NCBI GenBank assembly: GCA_937864385.1 | Contig: CALMJN010000272.1 | Coordinates: 1-8,773, forward strand | DNA length: 8,773 nt | Reading direction: 5' to 3' | Origin: an uncultured Methanosarcinales archaeon | GTDB taxonomy: Archaea > Halobacteriota > Methanosarcinia > Methanotrichales > Methanotrichaceae | In this document: positions 1 through 5,511 of the stretch, piece by piece | Position numbering within the stretch: position 1 is the first letter of the stretch | Layout: every line of letters begins with the position of its first letter | Translations under genes and position numbers: made by a program | The notes under the pieces: generated by a model | What the model was told of the DNA's origin: nothing | The model's input: the letters and a program-made list of their open reading frames with translations, nothing else | Databases searched by the model: none

Positions 1-203
1 ATCGCCAGCTTTAGCTTTATTTTATTTGCTTGATGAGGAGATCAGCGTTAAACATCGGATAAGCGTATGATCTATATATAAATCTATTTCCGCAACTGCC
101 TGCCAGGAGATTGTTTGAGCCATAGAGTCTGATGGAAGGGAAAAAACAGGAGACAAGTCATCGGTGATCTTACCAGCTATATTATTATAAACCATAATTA
201 TTC
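1..203. other. AT-rich intergenic stretch, no convincing gene
   Basis: This stretch is clearly richer in A and T than the rest of the window and has no long open frame on either strand. One plus-strand frame stays open from the left edge to a TGA at 68-70 (about 22 codons, ending EISVKHRISV). It could be the tail of a gene entering from the left, but an open frame this short is expected by chance. Minus-strand frames contain only tiny ORFs, such as a 25-codon one from an ATG near 163 with no Shine-Dalgarno sequence. TATA-like sequences near 73-83 and 184-192 suggest promoter DNA rather than coding DNA. Confidence 0.5.
73..83. promoter_or_regulatory. Possible archaeal TATA box
   Basis: The 11 bases TATATATAAAT read as a near-ideal archaeal TATA box on the minus strand (TTTATATATA). 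They also read as a plausible box on the plus strand. In the minus direction a transcript would start near position 48 and leave the window to the left. No start codon with a long frame follows inside the window, so the gene it would serve is not visible. The call rests only on sequence match and on lying between genes. Confidence 0.3.
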
Positions 204-241
204 AAAAAGGAATGTGCTCCGCGCTCGATGGGGCGCAGGAG
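204..241 (-). terminator. Hairpin plus U-tract terminator of the five-gene unit
   Basis: On the minus strand, starting four bases after the radical SAM stop codon, CTCC-T-GCGC pairs with GCGC-GGAG around an eight-base loop. That gives eight pairs with one bulged base (217-241). About eight bases further on comes a run of five T (204-208). Archaeal RNA polymerase stops at U-tracts, and the stem may help or protect the 3' end. The position fits the end of the minus-strand operon. Confidence 0.6.
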
Positions 242-245
242 ACAT

Positions 246-1439
246 TCAATTCGAGGCCAGCTTTCGCACCAGGGGCATGATCGCCGGCCTGATAGATTTC
301 TCCTGTTTTGGCCCCCCCACGGGAAGTCCCATCTCCAATCCCATGGATCCCATCATCTCCTGATTGAAGCGATCTGAGATCTCGTCGAATATCCTTTTGT
401 AGGCCTGGCAGTGGGGATCGACTCCCCTGATCTCGCCATCGCTGGGAGCTATGGCATTGTAGGGGCAGCCTCCCCGGCAGTATCTTATGTGCTTGCAGCC
501 CTTGCACTCCCGGTCCACATGCTCCTTGAAGCGGCGCATACGAACTCCTGCCTCGGAATTCGTCAGCTCATCCGGGCGGGGACGGTCCCGGACATGGCCC
601 ATGACATATTCAGGCATTCCCACAAAACGGTAGCATGGATAGATGCTGCCGTCCGGGCCCACGGCAAAGGTGTTCTCCATGCAGTCGACGAAGGTGCAGA
701 CAGTTCCCCTGCCGGTCAGGACACAGCGAGCGTAGTCGTTGATGTTTCGCACCTCAATTCTGTCCATGTTCTCCAGATACCTGTCCATCAAGTAGACCAG
801 GAGATCTCCGTACTTTTCCGGGGCTAGGGCCCACCTTTCCGGCTCGTCGCTCTTCAGTGAAGGCAAGGCCGGATGCAGCTTGAGGGTGAGATGGTTGTCC
901 ATGAAGAAATTGAATATATCCTCTTTGGAGTGGACGGAGTGGGAGGTGAAGGTGCAGATGAACTGAACATCAAGGCCGTGCTCTTTTGCCAGTTCATAGC
1001 CTTTCATGGTCTTTTCATAATAGCCCTCCGACCTCTGAAGATCGTTCAACTCCTTTGGACCATCCAGGCTGGAGCCGATGGGGATATGATACTGAGCAAG
1101 GACATCAGCCAGCTCGGGAGTCAGCTTCCAGAGATTGGTCTGCAGGGCGAAATTGGGCTCCAGGTGAGCCAGCTCATCGGTCAGCATCGGCAGGGCTTTC
1201 CTGTAGAAATCGGCCCCGGCCAGAAGGGGCTCTCCGCCGTGGAAGGTGAATGTAACCGGATCGTCCCTGAAGTCCTTGAGCCAGGACACTATATCCGCCA
1301 CCGTATCCAGGCTCATGATCGGTGAGCCGGCATCTGAGCTCCAGCAGTAGGCGCACTTGGAGGGACAGCCCAATGTTGGGATGATCATGACATGAAATGG
1401 CCTTTTGACCTTTTTCTTCTCTCTTCTAATTTGCCTCAT
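246..1439 (-). CDS. SPASM-domain radical SAM enzyme, methanogen peptide-modifying type
   Basis: A radical SAM enzyme of about 397 residues. The [4Fe-4S]/SAM motif is GCPSKCAYC with Cys25, Cys29 and Cys32, followed by FHGGEPL (67-73) and SSLDGP (123-128). This is the core layout of anSME-like maturases. The C-terminal SPASM-like region carries Cys239, 248, 253, 269, 312, 315, 321, 325 and 344, enough for two auxiliary Fe-S clusters. It resembles the methanogen family named 'putative peptide-modifying radical SAM enzyme, Mhun_1560 family' (from memory). Members are thought to modify Cys-rich small peptides; the substrate here is unknown. It is the last gene of the unit, 48 nt after UPF0280. ATG 1439 is chosen because upstream residues look non-conserved. 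A TTG at 1487, directly after the UPF0280 stop, would add 16 residues including two Cys. The tail is Met/Gly-rich (from about residue 360). Confidence 0.88.
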   Translation of the reverse strand: MRQIRREKKKVKRPFHVMIIPTLGCPSKCAYCWSSDAGSPIMSLDTVADIVSWLKDFRDDPVTFTFHGGEPLLAGADFYRKALPMLTDELAHLEPNFALQTNLWKLTPELADVLAQYHIPIGSSLDGPKELNDLQRSEGYYEKTMKGYELAKEHGLDVQFICTFTSHSVHSKEDIFNFFMDNHLTLKLHPALPSLKSDEPERWALAPEKYGDLLVYLMDRYLENMDRIEVRNINDYARCVLTGRGTVCTFVDCMENTFAVGPDGSIYPCYRFVGMPEYVMGHVRDRPRPDELTNSEAGVRMRRFKEHVDRECKGCKHIRYCRGGCPYNAIAPSDGEIRGVDPHCQAYKRIFDEISDRFNQEMMGSMGLEMGLPVGGPKQEKSIRPAIMPLVRKLASN

Positions 1440-1477
1440 AATTTCTCGCCCTTCTTTGCATGCAATAAATTGCTCAT
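1436..1477 (-). CDS. Possible 13-residue mini-ORF coupled to the radical SAM gene
   Basis: Between the UPF0280 stop and the radical SAM start lies ATG...TGA encoding MSNLLHAKKGEKL. Its TGA overlaps the radical SAM ATG as ATGA, the same junction type as DUF2209/hflX. Four bases before its ATG is GTTGATCT, which differs by one base from the archaeal Shine-Dalgarno extension GGTGATCT. Seen directly: start, stop, overlap and the RBS-like bases. Inferred: it may be a leader that couples translation into the downstream gene. It lacks Cys, so it does not look like the Cys-rich substrates expected for the enzyme. It is short enough to be chance. Confidence 0.25.
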   Translation of the reverse strand: MSNLLHAKKGEKL

Positions 1478-1487
1478 GGCAGATCAA

Positions 1488-2210
1488 CTATTCTCTGGTT
1501 ATCCTATCCGCATCCACCCTGGCCCGGCACAGGGGCGGCAGGTCCTTCCACATGGCCATCTCACCACCCCTTACCACCAAGGCGCCATCGATTCCCGGAC
1601 GGTCTATGGCCGCAAAGCACTCCTTTAAAGGACCGTCCATGGCTACGGCATTTCCCAAAGCAGTGGCCGCGGCATCAGCCAGCATCACATCCCTGGATAC
1701 CACCACCGCGGCATCGGCCCAGCCGAAAGAGAGGGAAGGGCCCACCGTGCCGGAGCTGGTGCAGATGCCCATAGGCACCTTCCTGGGCGGGATCTCAAAG
1801 GCCAGATCTTTAACTGTAGAGCTTCCCGCATAAATTCCTACAATTATGGGATGATCGTTGAGGATGCAGATGTCTCCACCGTTGTCCACCACGGCATAGG
1901 CAGCTCCCTCCTCCATCATTGCCGCCACGGCATACCCGGCTATGGCTCCGGCCACCGCCGCCATGGGGCCGACTCCAAAGGCAGCGCCGCTCTCTATCAT
2001 CTGCCTCACTATTAAAGGGGCCCTGACATCATTTAGATCATATGGTTCCAGGGTTATTTCAAAGAAAGGATCGCGCCTGATAAAATCCTCAAGATAGGCT
2101 CTCTGCTCTTTTATGGCTCTTTTGGCGGCATCAATCTCCACCCCCTTCCGGGCCAGAATGGTGACAACCGTCTCCTTAAGTTGATAGTGATCCCGCAAGA
2201 TCTCAGACAT
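1488..2210 (-). CDS. UPF0280 family protein (ApbE-like fold)
   Basis: About 240 residues, the usual size for the archaeal UPF0280 family, which has no settled biochemical role and is related in fold to the flavin transferase ApbE. Counting from the TTG at 2216, it shows GPMAAVAGAIA (83-93), DNGGDI (111-116), GICTSSG (150-156) and an Ala-rich ADAAVVVSRDVMLADAAATALGN stretch beginning at 167. These echo the ApbE GGD and D-A-x-A-TAL elements. No lipoprotein signal or membrane segment is seen, so a cytoplasmic location is likely. The ATG at 2210 is preferred; TTG 2216 adds two residues. It follows hflX by 7 nt, so co-transcription is very likely. A flavin or nucleotide-linked role beside the radical SAM enzyme is only an inference. 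Confidence 0.85.
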   Translation of the reverse strand: MSEILRDHYQLKETVVTILARKGVEIDAAKRAIKEQRAYLEDFIRRDPFFEITLEPYDLNDVRAPLIVRQMIESGAAFGVGPMAAVAGAIAGYAVAAMMEEGAAYAVVDNGGDICILNDHPIIVGIYAGSSTVKDLAFEIPPRKVPMGICTSSGTVGPSLSFGWADAAVVVSRDVMLADAAATALGNAVAMDGPLKECFAAIDRPGIDGALVVRGGEMAMWKDLPPLCRARVDADRITRE

Positions 2211-2217
2211 ATCCAAA

Positions 2218-3462
2218 TCATTCCAGGAGAGATTTATACAGCCCTGCCCTGGCCAGGGCCTCCTTTCTGCCTCTAAGCCTCACAATCAGCTCATCCTCAT
2301 ACCTCACTGCCACCAGATCGGTGCTTTGATAGAGCCGGGATAGCTGAGACAAGCCCTGAGAGGTGTAAGGCAGTCGGATCTCATGCTCCGGGAGGGGCTC
2401 TAGACGCTGGGAGAGGCATTCTTCCAGGATACCCAGACCCTGACCGGTTGCGGCTGAGGCCAGGACGGGACAGGGAGCCAGATCGCTAACCATCTCCACC
2501 TTCTCTGCCGCCTCTCTTTCATCCAGCCGGTCGGACTTGTTCAGGACGGTGACTATTGGTGAGGTTACATCGCAGTCCCAGAGAGCCTTATGAGAGGCTA
2601 TCAGCTTGCGGCGGAGGAGGTTGATGGGGTCGCTGATATCCGCCACCAGCAGCACCAGATCCGCCTGGGAGATCTCAGACAGAGTGGAGCGGAAGGCCTT
2701 GATCAGGAAGTGGGGCAGATCGTCGATGAAGCCCACTGTATCCGTTAGCAAGACCCTTCTTCCCAGCACCTCCAGGGCTCTGGTGGTGGGCGATAGGGTG
2801 GTAAAGGGCTGGTCCTGGGCTATAACAGCCGATCCGGTGAGGGAATTGAGCAGAGTAGACTTGCCGGCATTGGTATATCCGGCCAGGGCTATCAGATCGA
2901 AGCCCTGCTCTCTCCTCCTCTGCCTGCGGTTCTCTCCCTTGTCCTCTCTGGCAGCGAGCTCGGCCCTGATCTTGGCCATTCTTCCCCGGATATCATGATA
3001 CATGGATTCTTCATAGGCCCCTGCTCCGCGAAAGCCCGGCTGCTCTCCCCGCTTTTTCAGAGCCAGGGCATTTCTGACCTGGGGGGCATCGTAGCTGAGC
3101 CTGGCCAGTTCCACCTGCAGCTTGGCCTCCCGGGTAGAGGCGCGGGAGGAGAATATCTCCAGGATGAGGTTAAACCGGTCCAGCACAGTAACTCCAAACT
3201 CGCTTCGGATGTTGTAGACCTGGCCTGGGCTGAGCGGATTATAGAAGATGAGCCTGAATGGGTGGTAGCTTAAGGCCTCCTCGATCTTTCCCCGTCCCAT
3301 CTGGAAGAGATTGTCCCGGCTTCGGCGCTGGCTGATCTCTGCCAGCACCCGGTATCCGGCCGCCTGGGCGAGGCCAATGAGTTCCCTCATCTTGGAGGGA
3401 TCTGAGGCTTTACCGGGGCTCTCCCGGATCAGCAGAACCGCCGTCTTATCCTCGCTTCTCAT
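2218..3462 (-). CDS. hflX: GTPase HflX
   Basis: A complete 414-residue HflX of the Obg-HflX branch of GTPases. In bacteria and archaea these bind the large ribosomal subunit, and bacterial HflX splits stalled ribosomes. The N-terminal HflX domain has VTVLDRFNLILEIF (91-104). A charged linker helix (about 155-186, ending RRQRRREQGF) leads to the G domain. G1 is GYTNAGKST (195-203), G3 is DTVGF (241-245), G4 is NKSD (308-311) and a G5-like SAATG lies at 336-340. The Gly-rich element before the helix is reduced to GFRGAGAYEE. The start is fixed by ATGA overlap with the DUF2209 stop and a GAGAGGG ribosome-binding site 7 nt upstream. It sits in the middle of the five-gene unit, so its expression is tied to the upstream DUF2209 gene. 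Confidence 0.95.
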   Translation of the reverse strand: MRSEDKTAVLLIRESPGKASDPSKMRELIGLAQAAGYRVLAEISQRRSRDNLFQMGRGKIEEALSYHPFRLIFYNPLSPGQVYNIRSEFGVTVLDRFNLILEIFSSRASTREAKLQVELARLSYDAPQVRNALALKKRGEQPGFRGAGAYEESMYHDIRGRMAKIRAELAAREDKGENRRQRRREQGFDLIALAGYTNAGKSTLLNSLTGSAVIAQDQPFTTLSPTTRALEVLGRRVLLTDTVGFIDDLPHFLIKAFRSTLSEISQADLVLLVADISDPINLLRRKLIASHKALWDCDVTSPIVTVLNKSDRLDEREAAEKVEMVSDLAPCPVLASAATGQGLGILEECLSQRLEPLPEHEIRLPYTSQGLSQLSRLYQSTDLVAVRYEDELIVRLRGRKEALARAGLYKSLLE

Positions 3463-3896
3463 TCCATGACCCTCTCTTTTCCACTCTCTTTTCCACTGTC
3501 TATTCCACTGTCTATTCCACTGTCTATTCCACTGTCTATTCCATATCGGATAAGCCTTCGTCCGGCCAGGGAGATGTGGTGGGCCAGCTCCACCGCCGTC
3601 CTCTCGGCCAAGGTCTGAGGATACTTGAAGTCCCTTCCCAGGATGCTTTTCACCCGCCAGACCTCCAGGTTGTAGAGATCGCCAGATTCTGCTATTATGA
3701 TGCCAGGAAGTCCAATGCAGGCCTCGATTATGATATCAGAGATCAGATTGATATCCAGGGAGCCGGCCTGGCAGCGGGTCAGCCTCACCGAGTCGATCCT
3801 CTCTAAAAAGTTGGGGGATATGCGGGCGGAGACTGCAGCGCAGACCATCTCATATCGGCCCTCCGCCTCATGCCGGCCGGAGATGTCCACTGCCAC
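3459..3896 (-). CDS. DUF2209 family protein with repeat-extended C-terminus
   Basis: An archaeal protein of 145 residues that matches, from memory, the uncharacterised DUF2209 family. Recognisable blocks are AVDISGRH (2-9), MVCAAVSARIS (17-27), ESGDLYNLEVWRVKSILGRDFKYP (70-93) and ERTAVELAHHISLAGRRL (98-115). The family core seems to end near residue 119. The rest is a low-complexity tail of four GIDS units, then GKES, GKER and VME, encoded by a 12-bp tandem repeat. The start is GTG at 3896, because an in-frame TAG lies three codons further upstream; GTG 3890 is the alternative. It lies 36 nt after the PHP gene and overlaps hflX by 4 nt, so translation of hflX is probably coupled to it. Function is unknown. 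Confidence 0.75.
   Translation of the reverse strand: MAVDISGRHEAEGRYEMVCAAVSARISPNFLERIDSVRLTRCQAGSLDINLISDIIIEACIGLPGIIIAESGDLYNLEVWRVKSILGRDFKYPQTLAERTAVELAHHISLAGRRLIRYGIDSGIDSGIDSGIDSGKESGKERVME
3470..3476 (-). promoter_or_regulatory. Ribosome-binding site of hflX inside the repeat
   Basis: GAGAGGG on the minus strand lies exactly seven bases before the hflX ATG. It is formed by the drifted last repeat unit plus one following base. It supports the hflX start and shows that hflX initiation takes place within the coding end of the DUF2209 gene. Confidence 0.6.
3471..3542 (-). repeat. 12-bp in-frame minisatellite, six units
   Basis: Read on the minus strand, four perfect tandem copies of GGAATAGACAGT (3495-3542) are followed by GGAAAAGAGAGT (3483-3494) and GGAAAAGAGAGG (3471-3482). 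Each unit is four codons, so gain or loss of units changes only the length of the DUF2209 tail and not the frame. Four identical copies beside two drifted ones suggest recent slippage. The final unit holds the ribosome-binding site of hflX. Confidence 0.95.
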
Positions 3897-3932
3897 TATC
3901 TCTATCTATTCATCCCCTTGCAGCATCTGTTT

Positions 3933-4568
3933 TCATCGTTTGATGATGGGATGCCTGTCCACCACATCTCTGGCTTCATCCAGGGTCAGCCCGGCACCCA
4001 TAGCTATCTCCACCGCCCGCTCCCTGCTGATGAGATCCTGCGGTGCATGGCTATCTGTGTTTACCACCATCTTGGCTCCAGCCAGCCTGGCCAGGCGGGC
4101 CACATGGCCGTTGGTTATATTATGCCCGGAGCGGGAGGTGATCTCCAGGCAGATATCGTTCTCCCTGGCCAGCTCCGCCTCCTCCAGGGTGATGAATCCG
4201 GGGTGGGCCAGGATATCCACATCAGCCTCCAGGGCGGCCCGGTTTGTGCCCGGCCGAACCGGCTCGACCGGCGTCTCTCCATGAACAACCACTATCTCCG
4301 CCCCCAGGCGGCGAGCCAGAGAGGCAAGCGGCCCGATCTTGGGAGGAGGGATATGGGTCAGTTCAGCTCCCACTAGAATCCGCATGTCCAGCACCTCCTG
4401 CAGATAATGGGCCTTGGAGACGCAGGAGAGGATATGCTCGATATTGGTGTAGTCGGCATGATCGGTGATGCCTATGGCTTTGTATCCCAGCACCTCCGCC
4501 CGGCGCACCAGCTCGGAAGGGATCAACTCGCCATCGCTGAATGTGGTATGGGTGTGCAGATCGATCAT
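3933..4568 (-). CDS. PHP-domain metal-dependent phosphoesterase (histidinol-phosphatase-like)
   Basis: A PHP-fold hydrolase of 211 residues if it starts at ATG 4568 (MIDLHTHT), the usual N-terminus of this family. An ATG at 4604 would give 223. Metal-binding motifs, numbered from the shorter start, are DLHTH (3-7), ITDHAD (34-39), GAELTHI (67-73), VVHGE (94-98), LAHPGF (120-125) and NTDSHAP (170-176). All the His/Asp/Glu clusters of a trinuclear PHP site appear present. The substrate cannot be told from sequence: histidinol phosphate, nucleotides and nucleic-acid ends are all known for the fold. No his genes lie nearby, so histidine synthesis is only one option. It is the promoter-proximal gene of the unit and precedes DUF2209 by 36 nt. 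Confidence 0.88.
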   Translation of the reverse strand: MIDLHTHTTFSDGELIPSELVRRAEVLGYKAIGITDHADYTNIEHILSCVSKAHYLQEVLDMRILVGAELTHIPPPKIGPLASLARRLGAEIVVVHGETPVEPVRPGTNRAALEADVDILAHPGFITLEEAELARENDICLEITSRSGHNITNGHVARLARLAGAKMVVNTDSHAPQDLISRERAVEIAMGAGLTLDEARDVVDRHPIIKR

Positions 4569-4624
4569 ATAGCTACATAAGATCCTGGACATGATATTAA
4601 GCATTGCTGCAGAAGGAGTTAAAG

Positions 4625-4632
4625 CATAAAAT
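4625..4632 (-). promoter_or_regulatory. Possible TATA box for the five-gene unit
   Basis: TTTTATGC on the minus strand lies 21-28 bases upstream of ATG 4604, the spacing expected for a start site near 4601-4605. It sits in the 152-nt gap between the DUF211 stop and the PHP start, the largest same-strand gap in this half of the window. A pyrimidine-rich run (TTTTCTCTTCTC on the minus strand, near 4652-4663) just upstream could end the DUF211 transcript. The match to consensus is only fair. Confidence 0.35.
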
Positions 4633-4720
4633 GAAGGGCCTTTGGGTTAGAGAAGAGAAAAGTCTGGACTATAGAAGAAGGGAATGGCTCCCCAGGCCGG
4701 GATAATGGTACTTTTAAGAT

Positions 4721-5014
4721 CTACCTCTCCTGCAGGGTCTCAAATTCCTTGACTATCTCTTTGCCCACCACGACCTCATCTATGCTGTGGATGGCCGCCC
4801 CGAAGTTCCGGATCACTTCCTCCACGGCATCATAATCTATGTTCTCCCCCTGGATGGTGGCTTTGACCGACTCGGTCTCCTGGTCCACCTCGTCCAAACT
4901 TAAGTTGACTCCGGCGACGCCGTGTACTTTGGCCAGAGCAGTGGCCAGATCCAGGATGGTGGGCACATGAGGCTTCAATACATCAAGAACCAAACGCCTG
5001 ATCATGGTGTTCAT
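4721..5014 (-). CDS. DUF211 family protein
   Basis: A small archaeal DUF211 protein of about 97 residues, with a ferredoxin-like ACT-type fold in known structures and no proven function. The sequence shows the family hallmarks: IRRLVLDVLKPH near the start, then GVAGVNLSLDEVDQETESVKATI and the C-terminal GAAIHSIDEVVVGK. No membrane or signal segment is seen. The start is uncertain: ATG codons at 5035, 5023, 5014 and 5005 are all in frame. The family usually begins two to five residues before IRRLVLD, so 5014 is chosen, with GGGAT just upstream. It follows srp19 by 57 nt (36 nt with the longest start) and is probably co-transcribed with it. The family may bind metal or small ligands, which is not visible here. 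Confidence 0.88.
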   Translation of the reverse strand: MNTMIRRLVLDVLKPHVPTILDLATALAKVHGVAGVNLSLDEVDQETESVKATIQGENIDYDAVEEVIRNFGAAIHSIDEVVVGKEIVKEFETLQER

Positions 5015-5071
5015 ATATCCCATTCTCTGATGCATTTTCCCAATCGGTTGCTCTTAAAGTCATGGAATTAA

Positions 5072-5377
5072 TTAATTTTTCCCCTTCTTTTTGTACCTGG
5101 TCTTCATGGCCGAGGCGATCCTCTTTAAAGCTGCTGATTTAGGGCCGGCTCGGGCAATCATTATCCTCCCCGCCGCGCCTTCCATATGCCAGCATTTGGG
5201 ATGCCTCTTCTCCCTTTCGATCTCCGGCGGGAGGCCCGATTTAATGGCGGCTGTGATCAGCAGATCCAGGCTTGGCTCAGACACGGCATCCTGGATGGAG
5301 ACCATTCTGCCCTCATCCCGGGAGCGGGAAGCATCGAAGTAAATGGGCCATATGACCATCTTGTCCTTTTCAGGCAT
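5072..5377 (-). CDS. srp19: Signal recognition particle 19 kDa protein
   Basis: Archaeal SRP19, 101 residues, the normal length. It binds helices 6 and 8 of 7S SRP RNA and prepares the RNA for SRP54 binding, so it acts in the cytoplasm in co-translational targeting to the membrane. Diagnostic segments are VIWPIYFDASRSRDEGRMV (8-26), KRHPKCWHMEGAAGRIMI (57-74) and a Lys-rich C-terminus (TRYKKKGKN). The start is ATG 5377; an AAGGAGAT lies about 14 nt upstream, rather far for a ribosome-binding site, and no closer one is seen. It is divergent from nifB across a 134-bp gap and is followed on the same strand by the DUF211 gene. Confidence 0.95.
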   Translation of the reverse strand: MPEKDKMVIWPIYFDASRSRDEGRMVSIQDAVSEPSLDLLITAAIKSGLPPEIEREKRHPKCWHMEGAAGRIMIARAGPKSAALKRIASAMKTRYKKKGKN

Positions 5378-5511
5378 GAATCTGGCTGTCTATCTCCTTG
5401 CTTAAAGCACCTTTGTCTGGCAGGCGGCCTCTGCGAAGAGCATTGCATCGCAAAAGCCTTTTAGCTTTGTTGGGCCATAAGGATATCAGGACAATGGTGG
5501 AGCTATAAACA
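5378..5511. promoter_or_regulatory. Divergent promoter region between srp19 and nifB
   Basis: This 134-bp gap must hold the start signals for both genes. For nifB, GGTGGAGC at 5496-5503 is a good ribosome-binding site eight bases before the ATG. CTTTTAGC (about 5458-5465) is the best plus-strand TATA candidate. A small perfect inverted repeat, TTGC-ATC-GCAA, lies at 5443-5453. No GGAA-N6-TTCC element, the methanogen NrpR nitrogen-repressor site known from Methanococcus, is seen. Confidence 0.4.

Noticed and set aside
411..827. A 138-residue plus-strand ORF opposite the radical SAM gene
   Set aside because: It is antisense to conserved SPASM coding sequence and has no start signals or recognisable motif.
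3471..3542. The tandem repeat as a CRISPR array or origin iterons
   Set aside because: Units are 12 bp, directly abutting with no spacers, and keep an open reading frame, so a coding minisatellite explains them.
3933..4568. Naming the PHP protein as the histidine-pathway phosphatase
   Set aside because: The PHP fold has many substrates and no histidine-biosynthesis gene is adjacent, so only the fold-level call is supported.
5257..5448. A 63-residue Cys-containing minus-strand ORF upstream of and inside srp19, considered as a radical SAM substrate
   Set aside because: Most of it overlaps srp19 in another frame, no ribosome-binding site was identified, and the Cys are scattered rather than in a precursor-like pattern.
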